Shown: positions 51,195 through 58,971 of the stretch, piece after piece
Numbering within the stretch: the first letter of the stretch is position 1
Layout of the letters: every line of letters begins with the position of its first letter
Source: Paenibacillus hemerocallicola
GTDB lineage: Bacteria; Bacillota; Bacilli; Paenibacillales; NBRC-103111
Reading direction: 5' to 3'
Assembly: GCF_006265175.1 (NCBI RefSeq)
Contig: NZ_VDCQ01000058.1
Coordinates: forward strand, 1 to 64,000
Length of the DNA stretch: 64,000 nucleotides
Position numbers and translations under genes: made by a program
Notes under the pieces: model-generated
What the model saw: only the letters and a program-made list of their open reading frames with translations
What the model was told of the DNA's origin: nothing
Database searches by the model: none

Positions 51195-51381
51195 TTTAGC
51201 CTCAAATGTGTTTTATTGAGAAATTCTCTTTCTTCAAATCGGAACGAAATCCCCCGGCTCTGTTCACCCTCAAATACGCTATCCGAATAATAATCGAGGG
51301 CATTTGCCTCTGCTCGTCGAAGTGATTCTATCGTTTCTTGCAGTGAAGCGGAACGTTCGGGGAGCTTCTCGGCAAATTGTC
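51195..51381 (-). pseudogene. Open reading fragment, possibly a gene remnant
   Basis: The minus strand between the phosphotransferase stop and the AraC gene stays open in one frame for about 60 codons and reads protein-like: DPSFLRQFAEKLPERSASLQ, then helix-forming ETIESLRRAEANALDYYSDS, then GISFRFEEREFLNKTHLRL. It has no start codon or SD of its own and runs into the 3-prime end of the AraC gene. It may be a decayed gene or chance. Confidence 0.25.
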
Positions 51382-52323
51382 TCAGGAAAGAAGGGTCAGC
51401 GTTTCCTTTAAGCTTTTTAGCGTACCGGCTCTTTGATGATCATCCTGCTTGTCGAATAAAAGCTGTTCGATAAATTCCCATATATCTTCCAACTCGCGTC
51501 TGCCCTTATAAAATTGCAGGGCATCGGGGTTGATTTCAAAATTTTTATGGGATTTCCGATAAAGGGTTGCGAATTCCTCGTAGTAAGGCTTGTCGACTAA
51601 AAACATGAGATCCGCTTCGACAGGTGCCAATCTCAACCCTTCCCAGTCGATCAAAATCAGCTGTCGATCGGATTGCATCAAATTCCAATTGTGAATATCC
51701 GTATGGCATAACGCCATTTTTAAATTGCTTTTTTTCAATCGTGCGGACAGCTCTTCGATAGTATGAACCAGATCTTTAAGTTGTTTAAGATGAGGATGTA
51801 TGGCTTTTTTCAACTCGTCGGGAAGATCTCGATAATCCTTATCCAATAAGTCGCTCAGTTGCAGACAATACGGGACATCATAATTTTCCTCGATGGAATC
51901 CGTCTCAAGCGGGAGTTTCTCTCCATATGAATGAAGCTCCGTTATGATATCCGCGAGTTGACAAACTTGGTCCGCTGTTAAATTTTTATCTCCGATTGTT
52001 TCTCCGTCAATATATTCGTACAGCAAGTAAATTCCATGTTCGTCTTCACACTTGTATTCGCCATTCTTTGTTGGAAGAGGTACGGGTATTTTATTTGTCA
52101 AGCCGCTGTTATGCAGGAGCCAAACCAGGATAGGCACGTACTTATCGATAAGTGCCGTCCATTTCGGAGTGGAAGCCCTGCTTTTTTCATAAACCTTCAG
52201 GAAGTAGGCATGATTGCCGTCAAACACTTTATAAGCGAGCGCCGCCCAACCGCCTTGCTGAGGCGAGACGTTTGTCATTACTATATCATAATGATCTTTT
52301 AGAACGGTTTTTAAATGGTTCAT
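51382..52323 (-). CDS. Aminoglycoside phosphotransferase (APH) family kinase
   Basis: 313 residues with an APH/choline-kinase fold. The catalytic loop is LCHTDIHNWNLM (HxDxxxxN) and the metal-binding motif is LIDWEGLRLAPVEADL (DWE in place of DFD/DWE variants). An N-lobe strand YFLKVYEK carries the ATP-binding lysine. Family members phosphorylate aminoglycosides, spectinomycin, homoserine, choline or sugars; the substrate cannot be read. GGGGGA precedes ATG 52323. Monocistronic. Confidence 0.8.
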   Translation of the reverse strand: MNHLKTVLKDHYDIVMTNVSPQQGGWAALAYKVFDGNHAYFLKVYEKSRASTPKWTALIDKYVPILVWLLHNSGLTNKIPVPLPTKNGEYKCEDEHGIYLLYEYIDGETIGDKNLTADQVCQLADIITELHSYGEKLPLETDSIEENYDVPYCLQLSDLLDKDYRDLPDELKKAIHPHLKQLKDLVHTIEELSARLKKSNLKMALCHTDIHNWNLMQSDRQLILIDWEGLRLAPVEADLMFLVDKPYYEEFATLYRKSHKNFEINPDALQFYKGRRELEDIWEFIEQLLFDKQDDHQRAGTLKSLKETLTLLS

Positions 52324-52616
52324 AAGTTCCCCCAGTAAAAATCTGTAACTAATACGGGAAATTGTATCACACAAAAACGATCCATTCCAGCAACCTCTCT
52401 TTTGAATAGCAAGGCTAGAAAAAGTATGGTTTTGTATTATGGAACAATGGTTTACAAACTAGATTAACAAAGGGGCTTCGCCGTTATCCGGAATACATGG
52501 AATATGGTCATTCCCATAGACTTAAGGGAAGATTGAGGCGTTCGTCCGCATAATATTTAATCCCATTAAAAGTCGCTGCAATTGCGGCTTTTTTTAATTA
52601 ATGGGATTAAATATAA
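52324..52616. other. Intergenic region with a nested inverted repeat
   Basis: No gene is seen. It contains the 17-bp perfect inverted repeat listed separately. The rest is AT-rich without recognised signals. Confidence 0.4.
52553..52614. repeat. 17-bp perfect inverted repeat enclosing a terminator-like hairpin
   Basis: ATATTTAATCCCATTAA (52553-52569) is perfectly complementary to TTAATGGGATTAAATAT (52598-52614). Inside is a smaller hairpin, AAGTCGC...GCGGCTT plus a T-run, that looks like a plus-strand terminator. The whole element sits 2 bases after the stop of the terpene cyclase gene. Confidence 0.55.
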
Positions 52617-53243
52617 TCAAATGATTGGCGTCGGCTTTCCGGGCCGCGTATAGAGCAAATAGATGTAGATGACGTCCAGCAGCAGGATCAGCACATAGAG
52701 CAGAGTCAGCAGCACGGACTCCGGATACCGGGTATAAAACTCGAGCGAGGCACAAAAAGTACCAATCATCTTCGCATACCCGATGGACACGGATTGCCCG
52801 GCATTTCCCCGGGAGAGCAGCATGCCAATGAACAGAATCGACATCATCAAATTAATCCCGAATCCGGTATATTTCCCTTCCGGATCATTAAAATCAACGG
52901 TCACCCCAACTTGTACGAGAAAGGCGATTAACAAGGAAAACGCAAGAACCGCGTACTTGAGCTTAGCCGTTGACCCTATCCCGCGGTAATATTTAACGAA
53001 TTGAATCAGGATTACACAGTCCAAAGCAAGCCATACGGCGGTCGCCGCATTTCGGGGAAAACCGTGGGTGAACACGAACAAGTAAGCGAATTCCCACGTA
53101 ATGTTGGCGCATAGGGCTGCAAAAGGCATACCGCATGTCCGGTCGCGGAAGCTTCTCCAAATAATCAATAGATAAGTAATCGACCAAAAGAAGAATACGG
53201 CGACAAGAAGGAGATTCATTCGAAGAGGGAGGAGGCTTTCCAT
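52617..53243 (-). CDS. Transmembrane terpene-cyclase family protein (Pyr4/PaxB-like)
   Basis: 208 residues, about seven membrane helices. The pattern matches integral-membrane terpene cyclases known from fungal meroterpenoid and indole-diterpene pathways: CANITWEFAYLFVF with Glu51 in helix 2 and LLLDVIYIYLL with Asp190 in helix 7, where the family has its acidic catalytic pair. Such enzymes protonate a prenyl chain or epoxide to start cyclisation. No prenyltransferase or epoxidase is adjacent. It is divergent from the metallophore-type operon. No strong SD is seen before ATG 53243. Family membership is by motif; activity is unproven. Confidence 0.6.
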   Translation of the reverse strand: MESLLPLRMNLLLVAVFFFWSITYLLIIWRSFRDRTCGMPFAALCANITWEFAYLFVFTHGFPRNAATAVWLALDCVILIQFVKYYRGIGSTAKLKYAVLAFSLLIAFLVQVGVTVDFNDPEGKYTGFGINLMMSILFIGMLLSRGNAGQSVSIGYAKMIGTFCASLEFYTRYPESVLLTLLYVLILLLDVIYIYLLYTRPGKPTPII

Positions 53244-53272
53244 AAACGCTTGTCACATCCTAGTTCGTCAAA

Positions 53273-53301
53273 TTATTAGACGATATGAAGGACATGGTAA
53301 A
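53273..53301 (-). promoter_or_regulatory. Promoter of the terpene-cyclase-like gene
   Basis: On the minus strand TTTACC (53301-53296) and TAATAA (53278-53273), 17 bp apart. Confidence 0.5.
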
Positions 53302-53344
53302 GTTATGAGTCTCATTCGCTATTGTTTTTCTTTGTTGCAAATGA

Positions 53345-53374
53345 TTGACACTGGATGGAATTGTATTGTATATT
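53345..53374 (+). promoter_or_regulatory. Promoter of the metallophore-type operon
   Basis: TTGACA (53345-53350) and TATATT (53369-53374) with an 18-bp spacer. The expected start site falls just before or within the Zur-like box. Confidence 0.6.
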
Positions 53375-53383
53375 CTTTTCAAT

Positions 53384-53398
53384 TAGTAAAAATTACGA
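53384..53398. promoter_or_regulatory. Zur-like operator
   Basis: TAGTAAAAATTACGA matches the Bacillus Zur core TCGTAATNATTACGA at 12 of 14 defined positions; the right half ATTACGA is perfect. Fur and PerR boxes have ATTATCA and ATTATAA halves instead. It overlaps the start-site region, a position suited to repression by zinc-loaded Zur. Confidence 0.55.
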
Positions 53399-53415
53399 AT
53401 AAAGGAGGTCTGCAC

Positions 53416-53430
53416 ATGTTTACACGATGA
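53416..53430 (+). other. Four-codon leader ORF with a perfect SD
   Basis: AAAGGAGG (53401-53408) stands 7 bases before ATG-TTT-ACA-CGA-TGA. The ribosome site is the best in the region, yet the frame stops after four codons, 73 bases before the first gene. It may be a regulatory leader or a relic of a damaged small gene. The same frame after TGA reads TGCEGCHLEALIENEYHYYL and on to PEVCYG. Confidence 0.4.
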
Positions 53431-53503
53431 ACCGGATGTGAAGGCTGCCACTTGGAAGCACTAATTGAGAATGAATACCATTATTATTTACCGGAGGTTT
53501 GCT

Positions 53504-54748
53504 ATGGCACATCTTATGATGATCGAGAGTTGGGTAGGAGCAAGCGGCAACCTGCTGCCGCCTCTCCTGCAATTGCTGGGACACAAGTATACCTTCGTTA
53601 CCCGCAAGCCCGAGCATTATCAAAGCGCGCACAGTACGGAGAAGCATCCTGTACTGGGCTATGCCGATTCGGTTCTCGTCACCGAAACGAACGATATTCC
53701 CGGCTTGATCGAATTCCTGAAGCCCTATCGTTTCGATGGAGTCATTACGGTCTGCGATTACTACATCGAGGTCGCGAGAGAGGTGGCCAAAGCGTTTAAC
53801 CTCCCTTGCCCTTTCCCGGCCGAAGTGAAAACAGTGCGGCAAAAACATCTCATGCGCCAAGCGCTGGACCGGGCCGGTCTGTCAAACCCGAACTATCGTC
53901 TCGCGAACAGTTGGACTGAAGCGGAAGAAGCTGCTGCCGCCATCGGCTATCCTCTGGTTTTAAAACCGGTAGACCTGGCTTCCAGTGCATTTGTCAGCCT
54001 TATTCAAAATGGCAAGGAGTTGCAAGGCGCTTATCAAGCCCTTGAAGCTTTCCCGCTCAATTTTAGAGATCAGCAAAGAGACTGCACTTATCTCCTTGAG
54101 GAATATATGAATGGCGAGGAGGTTAGCGTAGAAAGCGTTTCGTATTATGGCGAGACGGCGATATTGGGCATCACGGACAAATCCGTTACAGGGACTCCCT
54201 ACTTCATCGAAAATGGCCATATGTTCCCGGCAAAGCTGAGCGATGAGACGCGAATAGCGGTGACACAGTTTGTTCGGGACGCGCTGAAAGCCGCAGGCTT
54301 CGATCACGGTATCGCCCATACGGAAGTGAAGCTCACGGCCGAAGGCCCTCGGATCGTCGAAATCAATCCAAGAACGGCCGGGAATTATATCGTAGAGCTT
54401 ATCCAACGCGTCACGGGCATCGATTTACTTCAAGCGTTCGTCGATCTCTCATTAGGCATGGAACCTGTTCTCGCCGCAAAGGACTGCGGTATTGCCAGTG
54501 CGGCCGTCATGTTCCTCGTCCCCCCTCGAAGCGGTACCCTTACTCGCACTCAGGGGATTGAATCGCTCGAGTCGGATGAGCATGTTGTCCGCTACAAGAT
54601 TGAGAATTGTACAGGAAAGTTTATCGAGACTCCGATCGACAATGCCTGCTACTTGGGTCACGTGGTTACGGAGGACGCAGTAGGGTTAAACGCCAGATTG
54701 TACGCGGAAAAAGCGCTTGATCGATTGATACTGAGTTTTGATACCTGA
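53504..54748 (+). CDS. ATP-grasp ligase, first gene of the metallophore-type operon
   Basis: 414 residues, the carbamoyl-phosphate-synthase-like ATP-grasp type seen in L-amino-acid ligases. An N-terminal Rossmann-like part (SWVGASGNLLPPLLQLLGHKY) is followed by the ATP-grasp core: KHLMRQALDRAGLSNPNYRL, YPLVLKPVDLASSAFV, LLEEYMNGEEVSVESV and GPRIVEINPRTAGNYI with the metal-binding Glu-x-Asn-x-Arg. It forms an amide or peptide bond between a carboxylate and an amine, so it could join the amino-acid units of a metallophore. CCGGAGG lies 6 bases before ATG 53504; the earlier ATG 53465 has no SD. Nine genes follow in tight order. Confidence 0.82.
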   Translation: MAHLMMIESWVGASGNLLPPLLQLLGHKYTFVTRKPEHYQSAHSTEKHPVLGYADSVLVTETNDIPGLIEFLKPYRFDGVITVCDYYIEVAREVAKAFNLPCPFPAEVKTVRQKHLMRQALDRAGLSNPNYRLANSWTEAEEAAAAIGYPLVLKPVDLASSAFVSLIQNGKELQGAYQALEAFPLNFRDQQRDCTYLLEEYMNGEEVSVESVSYYGETAILGITDKSVTGTPYFIENGHMFPAKLSDETRIAVTQFVRDALKAAGFDHGIAHTEVKLTAEGPRIVEINPRTAGNYIVELIQRVTGIDLLQAFVDLSLGMEPVLAAKDCGIASAAVMFLVPPRSGTLTRTQGIESLESDEHVVRYKIENCTGKFIETPIDNACYLGHVVTEDAVGLNARLYAEKALDRLILSFDT

Positions 54749-54767
54749 AAGGGAGTGTGTGAAACGA

Positions 54768-55607
54768 ATGCAAACGCGTGCCCGGTACTCCGTGACCGAT
54801 TTGCGAGAAGCCATATTGGAAGGCAAGCTTGGCCCCAGGCCGGATATCTTATCGGTCACGGGATCCTCTTCTATTTACCAAACCACCCAGTTCCCATCCT
54901 CCATGATCAAATATCACAATTATTACTTGCTGCTGAGAGTGGAAGCTTATTTCGGAGCGTGCTCTCATACGGCGGATCAACTGGATATGGCGGCTGCAGT
55001 CCAATTTTCCGGGCTTTTTCTCGATACGGTGCTGCGAGACGAGAGGCTCCCCGTACAAATTGCGGCAATGGACGCTTATCTTGGAGTCGTTTATCCGCAC
55101 TCCAACCATTGTACCGAGGTCTTCGAGATTCCCGCGGGAACGCCCATTGAAAAAGCAAAGCAACGCGATGCCCTTATCGCGGATATGGCCGACATTCAAG
55201 CATCTCGACAAGTCGCCCTAATTGGCGTGGTCAATCCTCTGGTCGAGGCCATCCAGCAGCGCGGGGGAATTTGTTTGCCTTGCGATCTGCAGCTTCAAGA
55301 AACACAGTGGGGAGAAGCTGTCGAACCGGATATGGAGAGAGTTCTGGATCGTGCCGACAGTGTCATTTGCACGGCCATGACGTTGGGCAACGGGACGTTT
55401 GACCGCATCCTGGAGCGTGTCGGGGAAAGAAAGGTTCCGCTGATCGTCTATGCGCAAACCGGCAGTGCCATTGCGGCGCAATTTATGGGTAAAGGCGTCA
55501 CTGCGCTTATTGCGGAGCCCTTCCCGTTCACTCAGTTCAGTGCCGCCGCATCGCAGCTCTATTGCTACACGAGCGGGAAGGAGAAGGGAGACGCATATGA
55601 ATTATAA
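54768..55607 (+). CDS. DUF364-like Rossmann protein (putative heavy-metal chelation domain)
   Basis: About 279 residues. The C-terminal part, RQVALIGVVNPLVEAIQQRG, then DRADSVICTAMTLGNGTFDRILE and PLIVYAQTGSAIAAQFMGKGVTALI, follows the DUF364 pattern (a Rossmann-like domain annotated as putative heavy-metal chelation). The N-terminal part is less typical. Family members cluster with metal-related and molybdenum/corrinoid genes. It may act as a biosynthetic enzyme or a metal-handling protein here. ATG 54768 lies 12 bases after GGGAG; GTG 54756 is an alternative. It overlaps the methyltransferase gene by 11 bases. Confidence 0.6.
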   Translation: MQTRARYSVTDLREAILEGKLGPRPDILSVTGSSSIYQTTQFPSSMIKYHNYYLLLRVEAYFGACSHTADQLDMAAAVQFSGLFLDTVLRDERLPVQIAAMDAYLGVVYPHSNHCTEVFEIPAGTPIEKAKQRDALIADMADIQASRQVALIGVVNPLVEAIQQRGGICLPCDLQLQETQWGEAVEPDMERVLDRADSVICTAMTLGNGTFDRILERVGERKVPLIVYAQTGSAIAAQFMGKGVTALIAEPFPFTQFSAAASQLYCYTSGKEKGDAYEL

Positions 55608-56394
55608 AACCGACACGGATAACTTCCTGCATACGAATCCTTCGCTCTATTTGGCATTTAACGGGGAGCATGACCAAAGCATGGCGCATTTCATACATAC
55701 GCTGTTGATCGAATACAAGGCCGGGAAGAAGGTGCTGGATATCGGATCCGGACCGGGGCGCGAGGTGGCGTATCTGAATCGTGCCGGATACGAAGCTGTA
55801 GGTCTGGATAACTCGGAAGAGATGCTTTCCTGGGCCAAAGAACAGTATCCCGGATTGCCGTTCGTTTATGGCGATCAGGCCGACTTTTCACTGGAGCGGC
55901 AGTTTGATGCGCTTTATTGCGTAGGAAGTACATTTCTGTACAACTTCACGAATGAAGAGGTGCTCGCAAGCTTGCAATGTTTCCGAAATCATTTGCATGC
56001 AGGAGGGCTCCTTTATCTGGACATGCGAAATGCCGCCTTTTTCCTTACCGGGGAAGGACAGCGCTGGCTTACCGAAGAACTGGTCGAGCATAGAAAAGTA
56101 AACGATACGGTCGTTTCTCTTCGGACACGTTTCAGTATCGATCCGGCCAATCAAATGCTGGAGCGGGACTATTGCTGGACAGTTGCGGGCTATAAGCCCA
56201 TCGTCGAGCATTTAAGACATCGGCTGTTGTTCCCTCAAGAGCTTGCGCATTATTTATCTTCAAGCGGCTTCCGCCTCCTGCGGCTTTTTGATCAACCGGC
56301 GCCGCATGTGGACGCATACGAGCCGGATCGACCGCTAAACTATAGCCAGGACATGCTGGGAACGCGAATGCAGGTCATTGCGCAAGCGATATAG
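55597..56394 (+). CDS. Class I SAM-dependent methyltransferase
   Basis: 265 residues. Motif I VLDIGSGPGREVAYLNRAGY and motif II-type acidic VGLDNSEEM give the SAM site; later segments are DALYCVGSTFLYNF and LHAGGLLYLDMRN. The C-terminal third supplies the substrate-binding part (ERDYCWTVAGYKPIVEHLRHR). It resembles small-molecule N- or O-methyltransferases rather than nicotianamine synthase. GGGAG lies 6 bases before ATG 55597, and the start overlaps the preceding gene, so it is co-translated. Likely a tailoring or backbone enzyme of the operon product. Confidence 0.8.
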   Translation: MNYKTDTDNFLHTNPSLYLAFNGEHDQSMAHFIHTLLIEYKAGKKVLDIGSGPGREVAYLNRAGYEAVGLDNSEEMLSWAKEQYPGLPFVYGDQADFSLERQFDALYCVGSTFLYNFTNEEVLASLQCFRNHLHAGGLLYLDMRNAAFFLTGEGQRWLTEELVEHRKVNDTVVSLRTRFSIDPANQMLERDYCWTVAGYKPIVEHLRHRLLFPQELAHYLSSSGFRLLRLFDQPAPHVDAYEPDRPLNYSQDMLGTRMQVIAQAI

Positions 56395-56443
56395 CAAATC
56401 TATGAAATTCATGCATCCGCAGTGTTGCGGAGTGGAGGTTACG

Positions 56444-57988
56444 ATGAAAAAGGTGTTCCTCGCCATGTTACTGGGTGCGGTCATAACGGTAATGGGCTGC
56501 GACGGCAAAGAGGCCACAACAAGCAGCGGCACGATTAATACGAAAAATCAACAACTGGTTGTCGCGGGTCAAGAAATTGCGGCAAGCCTGGATCCGGTCA
56601 AGCCGCTCACCTCAAGCTATTTAAGAAATATAGGTGCCGCCGAAGCGCTGTTTCAAGTAGACGCAAAGGGTGCGGTCGCGCCTTCGCTCGCGGAAAGTGC
56701 TACTGAGATTGATCCGACTACATGGCAGATCAAATTAAGACCCAAAGCGCGCTTCTGGAACGGAAAAGCGGTTGATGCCGATGCGGTGATCGCTTCATTG
56801 GAGCGCTCGAGAGCCCTCGATCTGCAAGCGAAGCCTTTCCTGGATGATTTGACCTTTACGAAGTCGGACGACTACACGATACGCGTCAAGACCAAACGCA
56901 GCCACCTGCAGGTGCCGCTGAATCTTTCCTACTACCAGACCGTTATTCACAATGCGGAGGCCAAACATGACGCTGCGGATACGATGGATCTTACCGGCAT
57001 GTATAAAGTAGTCGAGTTTATCCCTAAACAGAAAATGACGCTGGAGATTAACGGAAACTATTGGGGGAAGGCCCCCGTCATCCCCAAAATCGTGTTTGAG
57101 GAAATCAGCGACGAGCAGACGAGGGTGTTGTCCGCATTAAGCGGGCGCAGCCATGTGACATTAAATATACCCGCAACAGGCTTGGCCCGATTTGAAGATA
57201 GCAAGGCGGCAAGGCTATCGGCTACTCCGGCGGCCAACACGCAAACCATCTATCTCAATCTGAGCAAACCTCAGCTGAACGACGTTAAAGTCAGGCAAGC
57301 TCTGTCGTGGGCGCTCGATCGGAACGAGCTGGTCGTTCTTGCCGCGGAAGGGCAAAGTATCCCGGTTACGACCTGGTTAAGCTCCAACCCCGCATATGCG
57401 GAAGCGAAAAACGCGGTTTACGCCAAGTCCGACCCGGAAAAAGCCGCTCAGTTGTTGGATGAAGCGGGCTGGAAAAAGGGCTCCGACGGTATCCGATACA
57501 AGGATGGCAATCCTTTAACCTTGCGCTTGATGACTTGGGGCGGCGATAAAGCTTTAGGAGAAGCGTTGCAAAACCAATGGACCAAGATCGGTGTGAAAGC
57601 GGCCGTACAGCATGGCGATTACAGCTTGATTCAGACGGCTCGCAAATCCGGCGATTGGGACGCCTCGATCGAAGCATGGAATACGTTCGGAGACGAGCTC
57701 ACCTTATTGACAGGTCAATATGCGCCTGAAGGAAGCGCCAATTTTGGCGGCTACAATGATGAAGAAACGAAGAAGCTGCTCTCCCAATTGGCGGAAGCGT
57801 CCAATCCGGCGGCGCGCCACGAGCTGGCTATCAAAATCAATGAAAGAGTCGCGCAGCAAGCGCCCGTCATCAGTTTATTCCCGCGTCCGCAAATTACCGC
57901 GGTAAGCAAAACGCTTCATGGATTTGAAGATCACTTCAGACAATTCGAGAATGTAGTGAATGCAAGCTTGTCATTCGATCCGAAATAG
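56444..57988 (+). CDS. Opp/Nik/Cnt-type solute-binding lipoprotein (SBP family 5)
   Basis: 514 residues. Lipoprotein signal MKKVFLAMLLGAVITVMGC, then an SBP_bac_5 fold: LVVAGQEIAASLDPVKPLTS, LRPKARFWNGKAVDADAVIASLERS, MDLTGMYKVVEF, QTIYLNLSKPQLNDVKVRQALSWALDRNELV (quoted in parts). This family binds oligopeptides, nickel-histidine complexes and metallophores such as staphylopine (CntA). GGAGG stands 5 bases before ATG 56444. It is encoded within the biosynthetic operon together with its own permeases and ATPase, so its ligand is probably the operon product bound to metal. Confidence 0.87.
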   Translation: MKKVFLAMLLGAVITVMGCDGKEATTSSGTINTKNQQLVVAGQEIAASLDPVKPLTSSYLRNIGAAEALFQVDAKGAVAPSLAESATEIDPTTWQIKLRPKARFWNGKAVDADAVIASLERSRALDLQAKPFLDDLTFTKSDDYTIRVKTKRSHLQVPLNLSYYQTVIHNAEAKHDAADTMDLTGMYKVVEFIPKQKMTLEINGNYWGKAPVIPKIVFEEISDEQTRVLSALSGRSHVTLNIPATGLARFEDSKAARLSATPAANTQTIYLNLSKPQLNDVKVRQALSWALDRNELVVLAAEGQSIPVTTWLSSNPAYAEAKNAVYAKSDPEKAAQLLDEAGWKKGSDGIRYKDGNPLTLRLMTWGGDKALGEALQNQWTKIGVKAAVQHGDYSLIQTARKSGDWDASIEAWNTFGDELTLLTGQYAPEGSANFGGYNDEETKKLLSQLAEASNPAARHELAIKINERVAQQAPVISLFPRPQITAVSKTLHGFEDHFRQFENVVNASLSFDPK

Positions 57989-57999
57989 GCGGTATCCCT

Positions 58000-58971
58000 A
58001 TGTATAAGGTGATTTTGCGGAAGCTGCCGGAAGCTTTCATTACGTTATTTTGTGCGACTCTTCTTATATTTGCGTTGATTCGTTTGGCTCCGGGCGATCC
58101 TGTTGAATTGCTTCTGGGCCACTCGACTGAGGTCGCCATGACCGATACGCGGGCCTATGACGAGAAGGTAGCCGAGCTGCGCGCACAATTGGGTCTGGAT
58201 CGAAGCTGGGTCGTACAGTATGCAACATGGATCGAACGTTTGCTGCATTTCGACTTGGGCGCTTCCATTCATACGGGAAGACAGGTCGGCTCGGAAATAG
58301 CGGAACGACTTCCCGCAACGGTCATGCTGTCCGTATCCGCGCTTCTCATTCAAGTCTTGCTGGGACTTTTCTTTGGAGCAGTTTCCGCTCTTAAGGCGGG
58401 TAAGTCATATGACAATATCATTCGATTTGCCTGCGTCGCTCTCGCCTCCACACCGGCGTTTGTTATCGGGTTGGTTTTATTATCCTTTTTTGCGGTGACG
58501 GCGGGCGTTTACGAAATAAACAGCGAAGCCGGACTGGCGAGGCTGTGGCTTCCCGCCGTCACCTTGGGCCTTATAGGCGCTCCGCAATTGATACGAATCG
58601 TGAGGGCGAACATGCTGTCCGAATTTGGCCGAATCTACGTACTTTCAGCCCTTTCGAGAGGGCTGGATCGAAAGCGGGTAGCGGGGCACGCCTTAAGAAA
58701 TGCTCTGCTTCCCGTCATAACGATGAGCGGGCTATCCTTTACGGCACTGATCAGCGGCGCAGTCGTCGTCGAAAGCATTTTTTCATGGCCCGGCATCGGA
58801 AAGTATGCGCTCGACAGCATTTTGCTTAAAGATTATCCGGTCATTCAGGGCTATGCTTTTGTCATGGTTTCGTTAGTGATCCTTATCCATTTATTCGTCG
58901 ATGTCGCGTATGCTCTCGTAGATCCCCGAATCCATCGCGAAGGAGAAGCAGGAGCCCAACCCTATGCGTAA
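58000..58971 (+). CDS. ABC permease, OppB/NikB/CntB type
   Basis: 323 residues, six membrane helices. The N-terminus (ILRKLPEAFITLFCATLLIFALIRLAPGDP) and the DLGASIHTGRQVGSEIAERLPAT segment are standard for the OppB/NikB family, as is the EAA loop (VLSALSRGLDRKRVAGHALRNALLPVITMSG, quoted in part). The gene lies 11 bases after the lipoprotein gene and overlaps the next permease by 8 bases. Confidence 0.9.
   Translation: MYKVILRKLPEAFITLFCATLLIFALIRLAPGDPVELLLGHSTEVAMTDTRAYDEKVAELRAQLGLDRSWVVQYATWIERLLHFDLGASIHTGRQVGSEIAERLPATVMLSVSALLIQVLLGLFFGAVSALKAGKSYDNIIRFACVALASTPAFVIGLVLLSFFAVTAGVYEINSEAGLARLWLPAVTLGLIGAPQLIRIVRANMLSEFGRIYVLSALSRGLDRKRVAGHALRNALLPVITMSGLSFTALISGAVVVESIFSWPGIGKYALDSILLKDYPVIQGYAFVMVSLVILIHLFVDVAYALVDPRIHREGEAGAQPYA

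Noticed and set aside
53416-53799. Selenocysteine readthrough of the leader TGA to give a longer Cys-rich protein
   Set aside because: No SECIS-like hairpin is evident after the TGA, and the frame past about 53530 is an antisense-like Arg/Ser-rich shadow of the ATP-grasp gene.
53504-54748. Graspetide (microviridin-type) RiPP system
   Set aside because: The ATP-grasp enzyme is of the L-amino-acid-ligase type and longer than graspetide ligases, and no repeated-core precursor gene is present.
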